Assembly: GCA_920105625.2 (NCBI GenBank)
Contig: CAKKTE020000496.1
Span: 62,001 to 126,000 of the forward strand
Direction of reading: 5' to 3'
Origin: Clusia tigrina
Lineage: Eukaryota > Arthropoda > Insecta > Diptera > Clusiidae
Length of the DNA stretch: 64,000 nucleotides
The translations under genes were made by a program, and so were the position numbers. Positions 1 through 12,666 of the stretch are shown piece by piece. Position 1 is the first letter of the stretch; the number at the start of each line of letters is the position of its first letter. The notes under the pieces were generated by a model, which had not been told where the DNA came from, did no database searches, and worked only from the letters and a program-made list of their open reading frames with translations.

Positions 1-588
1 AGTAAAAAGTTACAAGCATTTGTATGTTGCAAACTTTGATAGGTGTAGGACGTACCGTGTAGAAGTTAGGGCCATTTGAAGTTTTATCAGTGTTTGATTT
101 GGCACTGAAGGGTAGCATAGCTTTGAGCGATAGCTTAAATTGACAAGAGGCTCGAGTACTTTATTGTTACAAAATTTCAAGGTTTTATGACCCTCCAGTA
201 AAAAGTTACAAGCATTTGTATGTTGCAAACTTTGATAGGTGTAGGACGTACCGTATAGAAGTTAGGGCCATTTGAAGTTTTATCAGTGTTTGATTTGGCA
301 CTGAAGGGTAGCATAGCTTTGAGCGATAGCTTAAATTGACAAGAGGCTCGAGTACTTTATTGTTACAAAATTTAAAGGTTTTATGACGCTCCAGTAAAAA
401 GTTACAAGCATTTGTATGTTGCAAACTTTGATAGGTGTAGGACGTACCGTATAGAAGTTAGGGCCATTTGAAGTTTTATCAGTGTTTGATTTGGGACTCA
501 AGGGTAGCATAGCTTTGAGCGATTGCGTAAATTGACAAGAGGCTCGAGTACTTTGTTGTTACAAAATTTCAAGGTTTTATGACGCTCC

Positions 589-1176
589 TGTAAAAAGTTA
601 CAAGCATTTGTATGTTGCAAACTTTGATAGGTGTAGGACGTACCGTATAGAAGTTAGGGCCATTTGAAATCTTATCAGTGTTTGATTTGGGAATCAAAGG
701 TAGCATAGCTTTGAGCGATAGCTTAAATTGACAAGAGGCTCGAGTACTTTATTGTTACAAAATTTCAAGGTTTTATGACCCTCCAGTAAAAAGTTACAAG
801 CATTTGTATGTTGCAAACTTTGATAGGTGTAGGACGTACCGTATAGAAGTTAAGGCCTTTTGAAGTTTTATCAGTGTTTGATTTGGCACTCAAGGGTAGC
901 ATAGCTTTGAGCGATAGCTTAAATTGACAAGAGGCTCGAGTACTTTATTGTTACAAAATTTCAAGGTTTTATGACGCACCAGTAAAAAGTTACAAGCATT
1001 TGTATATTGCAAACTTTGATAGGTGTAGGACGTACCGTATAGAAGTTAGGGCCATTTGAAATCTTATCAGTGTTTGATTTGGGAATCAAAGGTAGCATAG
1101 CTTTGAGCGATAGCTTAAATTGACAAGAGGCTCGAGTACTTTATTGTTACAAAATTTAAAGGTTTTATGACGCTCC
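589..1176. repeat. Three-monomer block recurring at 2157-2744 (8-mer spacing)
   Basis: Order of types: tgtaaaaag with gaaatctt, then aaggccttttg with ggcactcaag, then tatattgc with gaaatctt. The same order occurs 1568 bp (8 monomers) later at 2157, 2353 and 2549. The later copy carries private changes, gcgaac at about 2381 and ctgtatt at about 2511, so it is not an exact copy. The first two of these types recur together again at 6469-6860. Confidence 0.8.
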
Positions 1177-1372
1177 AGTAAAAAGTTACAAGCACTTCTA
1201 TGTTGCAAACTTTGATAGGTGTAGGACGTACCGTATATAAGTTTGGGCCATTTGAAGATTTATCAGTGTTTGATTTGGGACTCAAGGGTAGCATAGCTTT
1301 GAGCGATAGCTTAAATTGACAAGAGGCTCGAGTACTTTATTGTTACAAAATTTAAAGGTTTTATGACGCTCC
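1177..1372. repeat. Monomer sharing marker changes with the 10-bp-deletion type
   Basis: This full-length monomer has gtatataag and gaagattta, the two changes otherwise seen in the shorter monomers at 7253, 9188 and 12103, but it lacks their 10-bp deletion. It also has cacttcta at its start. I infer that it is an undeleted relative of that lineage. Confidence 0.7.
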
Positions 1373-1764
1373 AGTAAAAAGTTACAAGCAATTGTATGTT
1401 GCAAACTTTGATAGGTGTAGGACGTACCGTATAGAAGTTAGGGCCATTTGAAGTTTTATCAGTGTTTGATTTGGGACTCAAGGGTAGCATAGCTTTGAGC
1501 GATAGCTTAAATTGACAAGAGGCTCGAGTACTTTATTGTTACAAAATTTTAAGGTTTTATGACGCTCCAGTAAACAGTTACAAGCATTTGTATGTTGCAA
1601 ACTTTGATAGGTGTAGGACGTACCATATAGAAGTTAGGGCCATTTGAAGTTTTATCAGTGTTTGATTTGGGACTCAAGGGTAGCATAGCTTTGAGCGATA
1701 ACTTAAATTGACAAGAGGCTCGAGTACTTTATTGTTACAAAATTTCAAGGTTTTATGACGCTCC

Positions 1765-2744
1765 AGTAAAAAGTTACAAGCATTTGTATGTTGCAAACTT
1801 TGATAGGTGTAGGACGTACCGTATAGAAGTTAGGGCCATTTGAAGTTTTATCAGTGTTTGATTTGGGACTCAAGGGTAGCATAGCTTTGAGCGATTGCGT
1901 AAATTGACAAGAGGCTCGAGTACTTTATTGTTACAAAATTTCAAGGTTTTATGACGCTCCAGTAAAAAGTTACAAGCATTTGTATGTTGCAAACTTTGAT
2001 AGGTGTAGAACGTACCGTATAGAAGTTAGGGCCATTTGAAGTTTTATCAGTGTTTGATTTGGGACTCAAGGGTAGCATAGCTTTGAGCGATAGCTTAAAT
2101 TGACAAGAGGCTCGAGTACTTTATTGTTAGAAAATTTCAAGGTTTTATGACGCTCCTGTAAAAAGTTACAAGCATTTGTATGTTGCAAACTTTGATAGGT
2201 GTAGGACGTACCGTATAGAAGTTAGGGCCATTTGAAATCTTATCAGTGTTTGATTTGGGAATCAAAGGTAGCATAGCTTTGAGCGATAGCTTAAATTGAC
2301 AAGAGGCTCGAGTACTTTATTGTTACAAAATTTCAAGGTTTTATGACCCTCCAGTAAAAAGTTACAAGCATTTGTATGTTGCGAACTTTGATAGGTGTAG
2401 GACGTACCGTATAGAAGTTAAGGCCTTTTGAAGTTTTATCAGTGTTTGATTTGGCACTCAAGGGTAGCATAGCTTTGAGCGATAGCTTAAATTGACAAGA
2501 GGCTCGAGTACTGTATTGTTACAAAATTTCAAGGTTTTATGACGCACCAGTAAAAAGTTACAAGCATTTGTATATTGCAAACTTTGATAGGTGTAGGACG
2601 TACCGTATAGAAGTTAGGGCCATTTGAAATCTTATCAGTGTTTGATTTGGGAATCAAAGGTAGCATAGCTTTGAGCGATAGCTTAAATTGACAAGAGGCT
2701 CGAGTACTTTATTGTTACAAAATTTCAAGGTTTTATGACCCTCC
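1765..2744. repeat. Five-monomer block, repeated at 6077-7056 and in part at 11319 and 13842
   Basis: The block starts with a monomer carrying gcgattgcgtaaa, then one with tagaacg and ttagaaaat, then tgtaaaaag with gaaatctt, then aaggccttttg, then tatattgc with gaaatctt. The same order appears 4312 bp (22 monomers) downstream at 6077. The opening monomers recur in the same order at 11319 and 13842, making this one of the most widely redistributed blocks of the left half. Confidence 0.85.
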
Positions 2745-4312
2745 AGTAAAAAGTTACAAGCATTTGTATGTTGCAAACTTTGATAGGTGTAGGACGTACC
2801 GTATAGAAGTTTGGGCCATTTGAAGTTTTATCAGTGTTTGATTTGGGATTCAAGGGTAGCATAGCTTTGAGCGATAGCTTAAATTGACAAGAGGCTCGAG
2901 TACTTTATTGTTACAAAATTTCAAGGTTTTATGACGCACCAGTAAAAAGTTACAAGCATTTGTATATTGCAAACTTTGATAGGTGTAGGACGTACCGTAT
3001 AGAAGTTAGGGCCATTTGAAGTTTTATCAGTGTTTGATTTGGGACTCAAGGGTAGCATAGCTTTGAGCGATAGCTTAAATTGACAAGAGGCTCGAGTACT
3101 TTATTGTTACAAAATTTCAAGGTTTTATGACGCTCCTGTAAAAAGTTGCAAGCATTTGTATTTTGCTAACTTTGATAGGTGTAGGACTTACCGTATAGAA
3201 GTTAGGGCCATTTGAAATTTTATCAGTGTTTGATTTGGCACTGAAGGGTAGCATAGCTTTGAGCGATAGCTTAAATTGACAAGAGGCTCGAGTACTTTAT
3301 TGTTACAAAATTTAAAGGTTTTATGACGCTCCAGTAAAAAGTTACAAGCACTTCTATGTTGCAAACTTTGATAGGTGTAGGACGTACCGTATAGAAGTTA
3401 GGGCCATTTGAAGTTTTATCAGTGTTTGATTTGGGACTCAAGGGTAGCATAGCTTTGAGCGATAGCTTAAATTGACAAGAGGCTCGAGTACTTTATTGTT
3501 ACAAAATTTCAAGGTTTTATGACGCACCAGTAAAAAGTTACAAGCATTTGTATATTGCAAACTTTGATAGGTGTAGGACGTACCGTATAGAAGTTAGGGC
3601 CATTTGAAGTTTTATCAGTGTTTGATTTGGGACTCAAGGGTAGCATAGCTTTGAGCGATAGCTTAAATTGACAAGAGGCTCGAGTACTTTATTGTTACAA
3701 AATTTCAAGGTTTTATGACGCTCCTGTAAAAAGTTGCAAGCATTTGTATTTTGCTAACTTTGATAGGTGTAGGACTTACCGTATAGAAGTTAGGGCCATT
3801 TGAAGTTTTATCAGTGTTTGATTTGGGACTGAAGAGTAGCATAGCTTTGAGCGATAGCCTAAATTGACAAGAGGCTCGAGTACTTTATTGTTACAAAATT
3901 TCAAGGTTTTATGACGCACCAGTAAAAAGTTACAAGCATTTGTATATTGCAAACTTTGATAGGTGTAGGACGTACCGTATAGAAGTTAGGGCCATTTGAA
4001 ATCTTATCAGTGTTTAATTTGGGAATCAAAGGTAGCATAGCTTTGAGCGATAGCTTAAATTGACAAGAGGCTCGAGTACTTTATTGTTACAAAATTTCAA
4101 GGTTTTATGACGCTCCTGTAAAAAGTTGCAAGCATTTGTATTTTGCTAACTTTGATAGGTGTAGGACTTACCGTATAGACGTTAGGGCCATTTGAAGTTT
4201 TATCAGTGTTTGATTTGGGACTCAAGGGTAGCATAGCTTTGAGCGATAGCTTAAATTGACAAGAGGCTCGAGTACTTTATTGTTACAAAATTTCAAGGTT
4301 TTATGACGCACC
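2549..4312. repeat. 9-monomer HOR, 1764 bp, first copy
   Basis: The monomers at 2549, 2745, 2941, 3137 and the start of 3333 match in order those at 4313, 4509, 4705, 4901 and 5097, a shift of 1764 bp. Markers are gaagtttggg (2745/4509) and the divergent ttgcaagc...attttgctaac monomer (3137/4901). Within this copy the ttgcaagc type is also present at 3725 and 4117, so a smaller 2- to 3-monomer expansion lies inside it. Confidence 0.8.
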
Positions 4313-5292
4313 AGTAAAAAGTTACAAGCATTTGTATATTGCAAACTTTGATAGGTGTAGGACGTACCGTATAGAAGTTAGGGCCATTTGAAATCTTATC
4401 AGTGTTTGATTTGGGAATCAAAGGTAGCATAGCTTTGAGCGATAGCTTAAATTGACAAGAGGCTCGAGTACTTTATTGTTACAAAATTTCAAGGTTTTAT
4501 GACCCTCCAGTAAAAAGTTACAAGCATTTGTATGTTGCAAACTTTGATAGGTGTAGGACGTACCGTATAGAAGTTTGGGCCATTTGAAGTTTTATCAGTG
4601 TTTGATTTGGGACTCAAGGGTAGCATAGCTTTGAGCGATAGCTTAAATTGACAAGAGGCTCGAGTACTTTATTGTTACAAAATTTCAAGGTTTTATGACG
4701 CACCAGTAAAAAGTTACAAGCATTTGTATATTGCAAACTTTGATAGGTGTAGGACGTACCGTATAGAAGTTAGGGCCATTTGAAGTTTTATCAGTGTTTG
4801 ATTTGGGACTCAAGGGTAGCATAGCTTTGAGCGATAGCTTAAATTGACAAGAGGCTCGAGTACTTTATTGTTACAAAATTTCAAGGTTTTATGACGCTCC
4901 TGTAAAAAGTTGCAAGCATTTGTATTTTGCTAACTTTGATAGGTGTAGGCCTTACCGTATAGAAGTTAGGGCCATTTGAAATTTTATCAGTGTTTGATTT
5001 GGCACTGAAGGGTAGCATAGCTTTGAGCGATAGCTTAAATTGACAAGAGGCTCGAGTACTTTATTGTTACAAAATTTAAAGGTTTTATGACGCTCCAGTA
5101 AAAAGTTACAAGCACTTCTATGTTGCAAACTTTGATAGGTGTAGGACGTACCGTATAGAAGTTAGGGCCATTTGAAATCTTATCAGTGTTTGATTTGGGA
5201 ATCAAAGGTAGCATAGCTTTGAGCGATAGCTTAAATTGACAAGAGGCTCGAGTACTTTATTGTTACAAAATTTCAAGGTTTTATGACCCTCC
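4313..5292. repeat. 9-monomer HOR, partial second copy
   Basis: It continues the 1764-bp repeat of the preceding block. It stays parallel through 4901 and about the first third of 5097, then changes to the gaaatctt/gggaatc type. From 4901 the order (ttgcaagc type, cacttcta type, gcgaac/aaggcc type, tatattgc type) is the order later fixed in the 1935-bp HOR at 8208-8991. Confidence 0.75.
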
Positions 5293-7252
5293 AGTAAAAA
5301 GTTACAAGCATTTGTATGTTGCGAACTTTGATAGGTGTAGGACGTACCGTATAGAAGTTAAGGCCTTTTGAAGTTTTATCAGTGTTTGATTTGGCACTCA
5401 AGGGTAGCATAGCTTTGAGCGCTAGCTTAAATTGACAAGAGGCTCGAGTACTTTATTGTTACAAAATTTCAAGGTTTTATGACGCACCAGTAAAAAGTTA
5501 CAAGCATTTGTATATTGCAAACTTTGATAGGTGTAGGACGTACCGTATAGAAGTTAGGGCCATTTGAAATCTTATCAGTGTTTGATTTGGGAATCAAAGG
5601 TAGCATAGCTTTGAGCGATAGCTTAAATTGACAAGAGGCTCGAGTACTTTATTGTTACAAAATTTCAAGGTTTTATGACCCTCCAGTAAAAAGTTACAAG
5701 CATTTGTATGTTGCAAACTTTGATAGGTGTAAGACGTACCGTATAGAAGTTTGGGCCATTTGAAGTTTTATCAGTGTTTGATTTGGGACTCAAGGGTAGC
5801 ATAGCTTTGAGCGATAGCTTAAATTGACAAGAGGCTCGAGTACTTTATTGTTAGAAAATTTCAAGGTTTTATGACGCTCCTGTAAAAAGTTACAAGCATT
5901 TGTATGTTGCAAACTTTGATAGGTGTAGGACGTACCGTATAGAAGTTAGGGCCATTTGAAATCTTATCAGTGTTTGATTTGGGAATCAAAGGTAGCATAG
6001 CTTTGAGCGATAGCCTTAATTGACAAGAGGCTCGAGTACTTTAATGTTACAAAATTTAAAGGTTTTATGACGCTCCAGTAAAAAGTTACAAGCATTTGTA
6101 TGTTGCAAACTTTGATAGGTGTAGGACGTACCGTATAGAAGTTAGGGCCATTTGAAGTTTTATCAGTGTTTGATTTGGGACTCAAGGGTAGCATAGCTTT
6201 AAGCGATTGCGTAAATTGACAAGAGGCTCGAGTACTTTATTGTTACAAAATTTCAAGGTTTTATGACGCTCCAGTAAAAAGTTACAAGCATTTGTATGTT
6301 GCAAACTTTGGTAGGTGTAGAACGTACCGTATAGAAGTTAGGGCCATTTGAAGTTTTATCAGTGTTTGATTTGGGACTCAAGGGTAGCATAGCTTTGAGC
6401 GATAGCTTGAATTGACAAGAGGCTCGAGTACTTTATTGTTAGAAAATTTCAAGGTTTTATGACGCTCCTGTAAAAAGTTACAAGCATTTGTATGTTGCAA
6501 ACTTTGATAGGTGTAGGACGTACCGTATAGAAGTTAGGGCCATTTGAAATCTTATCAGTGTTTGATTTGGCAATCAAAGGTAGCATAGCTTTGAGCGATA
6601 GCTTAAATTGACAAGAGGCTCGAGTACTTTATTGTTACAAAATTTCAAGGTTTTATGACCCTCCAGTAAAAAGTTACAAGCATTTGTATGTTGCAAACTT
6701 TGATAGGTGTAGGACGTACCGTATAGAAGTTAAGGCCTTTTGAAGTTTTATCAGTGTTTGATTTGGCACTCAAGGGTAGCATAGCTTTGAGCGATAGCTT
6801 AAATTGACAAGAGGCTCGAGTACTTTATTGTTACAAAATTTCAAAGTTTTATGACGCACCAGTAAAAAGTTACAAGCATTTGTATATTGCAAACTTTGAT
6901 AGGTGTAGGACGTACCGTATAGAAGTTAGGGCCATTTGAAATCTTATCAGTGTTTGATTTGGGAATCAAAGGTAGCATAGCTTTGAGCGATAGCTTAAAT
7001 TGACAAGAGGCTCGAGTACTTTATTGTTACAAAATTTCAAGGTTTTATGACCCTCCAGTAAAAAGTTACAAGCATTTGTATGTTGCAAACTTTGATAGGT
7101 GTACGACGTACCGTATAGAAGTTAGGGCCATTTGAAGTTTTATCAGTGTTTGATTTGGCACTGAAGGGTAGCATAGCTTTGAGCGATAGCTTAAATTGAC
7201 AAGAGGCTCGAGTACTTTATTGTTACAAAATTTAAAGGTTTTATGACGCTCC

Positions 7253-7438
7253 AGTAAAAAGTTACAAGCACTTCTATGTTGCAAACTTTGATAGGTGTAG
7301 GACGTACCGTATATAAGTTGAAGATTTATCAGTGTTTGATTTGGGACTCAAGGGTAGCAGAGCTTTGAGCGATAGCTTAAATTGACAAGAGGCTCGAGTA
7401 CTTTATTGTTACAAAATTTCAAGGTTTTATGACGCACC
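7253..7438. repeat. 186-bp monomer with 10-bp deletion (also 9188-9373, 12103-12288)
   Basis: Monomer positions 68-77 are missing, giving gtatataagttgaagattta. The three copies share the extra marker gcagagctttg. The copy at 12103 has a different left half from the other two. The full-length monomer at 1177 carries the same flanking point changes. Confidence 0.9.
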
Positions 7439-7816
7439 AGTAAAAAGTTACAAGCATTTGTATATTGCAAACTTTGATAGGTGTAGGACGTACCGTATAG
7501 GGCCATTTGAAGTTTTATCTGTGTTTGATTTGGGACTCAAGGGTAGCTTAGCTTTGAGCGATAGCTTAAATTGACAAGAGGCTCGAGTACTTTATTGTTA
7601 CAAAATTTCAAGGTTTTATGACGATCCAGTAAAAAGTTACAAGCATTTGTATATTGCAAACTTTGATAGGTGTAGGACGTACCGTATAGGGCCATCTGAA
7701 GTTTTATCAGTGTTTTATTTGGGACTCAAGGGTAGCATAGCTTTGAACGATAGCTTAAATTGACAAGAGGCTCGAATATTTTATTGTTACAAAATTTCAA
7801 GGTTTTATGACGCTCC
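7439..7816. repeat. Two adjacent 189-bp monomers with 7-bp deletion
   Basis: Both lack monomer positions 63-69, giving cgtatagggccat. The deletion lies between two TAG triplets 7 bp apart, as expected from slippage or microhomology repair. The first has tatctgtg and gtagcttag; the second has ccatctg, gttttatttg, gaacgatag and cgaatatttt. The pair recurs at 9374-9751 and 12289-12666. Confidence 0.92.
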
Positions 7817-8991
7817 AGTAAAAAGTTACAAGCATTTGTATGTTGCAAAGTTTGATAGGTGTAGGACGTACGGTATAGAAGTTAGGGCCATTTGAACTTT
7901 TATCAGTGTTTGATTTGGGACTCAAGGGTAGCATAGCTTTGAGCGATAGCTTAAATTGACAAGAGGCTCGATTACTTTATTGTTACAAAATTTCAAGGTT
8001 TTATGACGCTCCAGTAAAAAGTTACAAGCACTTGTATGTTGCAAATTTGATAGGTGTAGGACGTACCGTATAGAAGTTAGGGCCATTTGAAGTTTTATCA
8101 GTGTTTGATTTGGGACTCAAGGGTAGCATAGCTTTGAGCGATAGCTTAAATTGACAAGAGGCTCGAGTACTTTATTGTTACAAAATTTCAAGGTTTTATG
8201 ACGCTCCTGTAAAAAGTTGCAAGCATTTGTATTTTGCTAACTTTGATAGGTGTAGGACTTACCGTATAGAAGTTAGGGCCATTTGAAATTTTATCAGTGT
8301 TTGATTTGGCACTGAAGGGTAGCATAGCTTTGAGCGATAGCTTAAATTGACAAGAGGCTCGAGTACTTTATTGTTACAAAATTTAAAGGTTTTATGACGC
8401 TCCAGTAAAAAGTTACAAGCACTTCTATGTTGCAAACTTTGATAGGTGTAGGACGTACCGTATAGAAGTTAGGGCCATTTGAAATCTTATCAGTGTTTGA
8501 TTTGGGAATCAAAGGTAGCATAGCTTTGAGCGATAGCTTAAATTGACAAGAGGCTCGAGTACTTTATTGTTACAAAATTTCAAGGTTTTATGACCCTCCA
8601 GTAAAAAGTTACAAGCATTTGTATGTTGCGAACTTTGATAGGTGTAGGACGTACCGTATAGAAGTTAAGGCCTTTTGAAGTTTTATCAGTGTTTGATTTG
8701 GCACTCAAGGGTAGCATAGCTTTGAGCGATAGCTTAAATTGACAAGAGGCTCGAGTACTTTATTGTTACAAAATTTCAAGGTTTTATGACGCACCAGTAA
8801 AAAGTTACAAGCATTTGTATATTGCAAACTTTGATAGGTGTAGGACGTACCGTATAGAAGTTAGGGCCATTTGAAATCTTATCAGTGTTTGATTTGGGAA
8901 TCAAAGGTAGCATAGCTTTGAGCGATAGCTTAAATTGACAAGAGGCTCGAGTACTTTATTGTTACAAAATTTCAAGGTTTTATGACCCTCC

Positions 8992-10926
8992 AGTAAAAAG
9001 TTACAAGCATTTGTATGTTGCAAACTTTGATAGGTGTACGACGTACCGTATAGAAGTTAGGGCCATTTGAAGTTTTATCAGTGTTTGATTTGGCACTGAA
9101 GGGTAGCATAGCTTTGAGCGATAGCTTAAATTGACAAGAGGCTCGAGTACTTTATTGTTACAAAATTTAAAGGTTTTATGACGCTCCAGTAAAAAGTTAC
9201 AAGCACTTCTATGTTGCAAACTTTGATAGGTGTAGGACGTACCGTATATAAGTTGAAGATTTATCAGTGTTTGATTTGGGACTCAAGGGTAGCAGAGCTT
9301 TGAGCGATAGCTTAAATTGACAAGAGGCTCGAGTACTTTATTGTTACAAAATTTCAAGGTTTTATGACGCACCAGTAAAAAGTTACAAGCATTTGTATAT
9401 TGCAAACTTTGATAGGTGTAGGACGTACCGTATAGGGCCATTTGAAGTTTTATCTGTGTTTGATTTGGGACTCAAGGGTAGCTTAGCTTTGAGCGATAGC
9501 TTAAATTGACAAGAGGCTCGAGTACTTTATTGTTACAAAATTTCAAGGTTTTATGACGATCCAGTAAAAAGTTACAAGCATTTGTATATTGCAAACTTTG
9601 ATAGGTGTAGGACGTACCGTATAGGGCCATCTGAAGTTTTATCAGTGTTTTATTTGGGACTCAAGGGTAGCATAGCTTTGAACGATAGCTTAAATTGACA
9701 AGAGGCTCGAATATTTTATTGTTACAAAATTTCAAGGTTTTATGACGCTCCAGTAAAAAGTTACAAGCATTTGTATGTTGCAAAGTTTGATAGGTGTAGG
9801 ACGTACGGTATAGAAGTTAGGGCCATTTGAACTTTTATCAGTGTTTGATTTGGGACTCAAGGGTAGCATAGCTTTGAGCGATAGCTTAAATTGACAAGAG
9901 GCTCGATTACTTTATTGTTACAAAATTTCAAGGTTTTATGACGCTCCAGTAAAAAGTTACAAGCACTTGTATGTTGCAAATTTGATAGGTGTAGGACGTA
10001 CCGTATAGAAGTTAGGGCCATTTGAAGTTTTATCAGTGTTTGATTTGGGACTCAAGGGTAGCATAGCTTTGAGCGATAGCTTAAATTGACAAGAGGCTCG
10101 AGTACTTTATTGTTACAAAATTTCAAGGTTTTATGACGCTCCTGTAAAAAGTTGCAAGCATTTGTATTTTGCTAACTTTGATAGGTGTAGGACTTACCGT
10201 ATAGAAGTTAGGGCCATTTGAAATTTTATCAGTGTTTGATTTGGCACTGAAGGGTAGCATAGCTTTGAGCGATAGCTTAAATTGACAAGAGGCTCGAGTA
10301 CTTTATTGTTACAAAATTTAAAGGTTTTATGACGCTCCAGTAAAAAGTTACAAGCACTTCTATGTTGCAAACTTTGATAGGTGTAGGACGTACCGTATAG
10401 AAGTTAGGGCCATTTGAAATCTTATCAGTGTTTGATTTGGGAATCAAAGGTAGCATAGCTTTGAGCGATAGCTTAAATTGACAAGAGGCTCGAGTACTTT
10501 ATTGTTACAAAATTTCAAGGTTTTATGACCCTCCAGTAAAAAGTTACAAGCATTTGTATGTTGCGAACTTTGATAGGTGTAGGACGTACCGTATAGAAGT
10601 TAAGGCCTTTTGAAGTTTTATCAGTGTTTGATTTGGCACTCAAGGGTAGCATAGCTTTGAGCGATAGCTTAAATTGACAAGAGGCTCGAGTACTTTATTG
10701 TTACAAAATTTCAAGGTTTTATGACGCACCAGTAAAAAGTTACAAGCATTTGTATATTGCAAACTTTGATAGGTGTAGGACGTACCGTATAGAAGTTAGG
10801 GCCATTTGAAATCTTATCAGTGTTTGATTTGGGAATCAAAGGTAGCATAGCTTTGAGCGATAGCTTAAATTGACAAGAGGCTCGAGTACTTTATTGTTAC
10901 AAAATTTCAAGGTTTTATGACCCTCC
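8992..10926. repeat. 10-monomer HOR of 1935 bp, copy 2
   Basis: This is a direct tandem copy of 7057-8991. Every diagnostic substitution and all four deletions fall at the same offsets, and I noted no difference by eye. It is followed at 10927 by a monomer with gaagtttggg instead of another gtacgacg monomer, so the perfect repeat ends there. Confidence 0.93.
9374..9751. repeat. Two 189-bp monomers with 7-bp deletion, second pair
   Basis: Same pair of markers as 7439-7816, shifted by 1935 bp, with no difference noticed. Confidence 0.92.
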
Positions 10927-12102
10927 AGTAAAAAGTTACAAGCATTTGTATGTTGCAAACTTTGATAGGTGTAGGACGTACCGTATAGAAGTTTGGGCCA
11001 TTTGAAGTTTTATCAGTGTTTGATTTGGGACTCAAGGGTAGCATAGCTTTGAGCGATAGCTTAAATTGACAAGAGGCTCGAGTACTTTATTGTTAGAAAA
11101 TTTCAAGGTTTTATGACGCTCCTGTAAAAAGTTACAAGCATTTGTATGTTGCAAACTTTGATAGGTGTAGGACGTACCGTATGGAAGTTAGGGCCATTTG
11201 AAATCTTATCAGTGTTTGATTTGGGAATCAAAGGTAGCATAGCTTTGAGCGATAGCTTAAATTGACAAGAGGCTCGAGTACTTTAATGTTACAAAATTTA
11301 AAGGTTTTATGACGCTCCAGTAAAAAGTTACAAGCATTTGTATGTTGCAAACTTTGATAGGTGTAGGACGTACCGTATAGAAGTTAGGGCCATTTGAAGT
11401 TTTATCAGTGTTTGATTTGGGACTCAAGGGTAGCATAGCTTTGAGCGATTGCGTAAATTGACAAGAGGCTCGAGTACTTTATTGTTACAAAATTTCAAGG
11501 TTTTATGACGCTCCAGTAAAAAGTTACAAGCATTTGTATGTTGCAAACTTTGATAGGTGTAGAACGTACCGTATAGAAGTTAGGGCCATTTGAAGTTTTA
11601 TCAGTGTTTGATTTGGGACTCAAGGGTAGCATAGCTTTGAGCGATAGCTTGAATTGACAAAAGGCTCGAGTACTTTATTGTTAGAAAATTTCAAGGTTTT
11701 ATGACGCTCCTGTAAAAAGTTACAAGCATTTGTATGTTGCAAACTTTGATAGGTGTAGGACGTACCGTATTGAAGTTAGGGCCATTTGAAATCTTATCAG
11801 TGTTTGATTTGGGAATCAAAGGTAGCATAGCTTTGAGCGATAGCTTAAATTGACAAGAGGCTCGAGTACTTTATTGTTACAAAATTTCAAGGTTTTATGA
11901 CCCTCCAGTAAAAAGTTACAAGCATTTGTATGTTGCAAACTTTGATAGGTGTAGGACGTACCGTATAGAAGTTAAGGCCTTTTGAAGTTTTATCAGTGTT
12001 TGATTTGGCACTCAAGGGTAGCATAGCTTTGAGCGATAGCTTAAATTGACAAGAGGCTCGAGTACTTTATTGTTACAAAATTTCAAGGTTTTATGACGAT
12101 CC

Positions 12103-12288
12103 AGTAAAAAGTTACAAGCATTTGTATATTGCAAACTTTGATAGGTGTAGGACGTACCGTATATAAGTTGAAGATTTATCAGTGTTTGATTTGGGACTCA
12201 AGGGTAGCAGAGCTTTGAGCGATAGCTTAAATTGACAAGAGGCTCGAGTACTTTATTGTTACAAAATTTCAAGGTTTTATGACGCACC
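12103..12288. repeat. Fusion monomer joining two types (left tatattgc, right 10-bp deletion)
   Basis: The left part (preceded by gacgatcc, with tatattgc) matches the monomer at 7628, whereas from gtatataag rightwards it matches the monomer at 7253. The equivalent monomers at 7253 and 9188 start with cacttcta-side and ctcc-side sequence instead. This is what an unequal exchange inside the monomer between positions about 26 and 61 would leave. Confidence 0.7.
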
Positions 12289-12666
12289 AGTAAAAAGTTA
12301 CAAGCATTTGTATATTGCAAACTTTGATAGGTGTAGGACGTACCGTATAGGGCCATTTGAAGTTTTATCTGTGTTTGATTTGGGACTCAAGGGTAGCTTA
12401 GCTTTGAGCGATAGCTTAAATTGACAAGAGGCTCGAGTACTTTATTGTTACAAAATTTCAAGGTTTTATGACGATCCAGTAAAAAGTTACAAGCATTTGT
12501 ATATTGCAAACTTTGATAGGTGTAGGACGTACCGTATAGGGCCATCTGAAGTTTTATCAGTGTTTTATTTGGGACTCAAGGGCAGCATAGCTTTGAACGA
12601 TAGCTTAAATTGACAAGAGGCTCGAATATTTTATTGTTACAAAATTTCAAGGTTTTATGACGCTCC
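12289..12666. repeat. Two 189-bp monomers with 7-bp deletion, third pair
   Basis: Same pair as 7439-7816 with at least one private change, ggcagcatag at about 12581. This marks it as separated from the other two for longer or as mutated after copying. Confidence 0.9.

Larger units (their letters stand above)
1..7056. repeat. Array block A: 36 monomers, all exactly 196 bp
   Basis: Starts fall at 1 + 196n through 7057 with no net length change. Types mix variants such as tgtaaaaag starts (589, 2157, 3137, 3725, 4117, 4901, 5881, 6469), tatattgc monomers preceded by gcacc, monomers with gaaatcttatc plus gggaatcaaagg, and monomers with aaggccttttg plus ggcactcaag. The same types recur at 8-monomer (1568 bp: 589 to 2157), 9-monomer (1764 bp: 2549 to 4313) and 22-monomer (4312 bp: 1765 to 6077) spacing. 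It is therefore a patchwork of overlapping HORs rather than one periodic HOR. Confidence 0.9.
7057..8991. repeat. 10-monomer HOR of 1935 bp, copy 1
   Basis: Monomers start at 7057, 7253, 7439, 7628, 7817, 8013, 8208, 8404, 8600 and 8796. The length is 10 x 196 minus 25, explained by a 10-bp deletion (7253), two 7-bp deletions (7439, 7628) and a 1-bp deletion (8013, gcaaatttg). Private markers include gtacgacg (7057), cgaatatttt (7628), caaagtttg with acggtatag (7817), and ttgcaagc (8208). The next 1935 bp repeat all of these markers. Confidence 0.93.

Noticed and set aside
66..71. TTAGGG, the vertebrate-type telomere hexamer, once per monomer
   Set aside because: A single hexamer per 196 bp in a fixed context is not a telomeric tract; a chance match.
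10..228. Recurrent 72-residue minus-strand open frame, found in more than 20 near-identical copies
   Set aside because: It begins at TTG, not ATG, and reads out of one monomer into the next until the frame rotates into a stop; 196 is 3 x 65 + 1. Its start and end lie in the same monomer DNA read in two frames. Copies vary in ways that do not look protein-constrained.
5967..6194. 75-residue minus-strand frame with a different protein sequence
   Set aside because: It is another frame of the same monomers, opened by local changes such as gccttaatt and aatgttac. No start context and no family resemblance.
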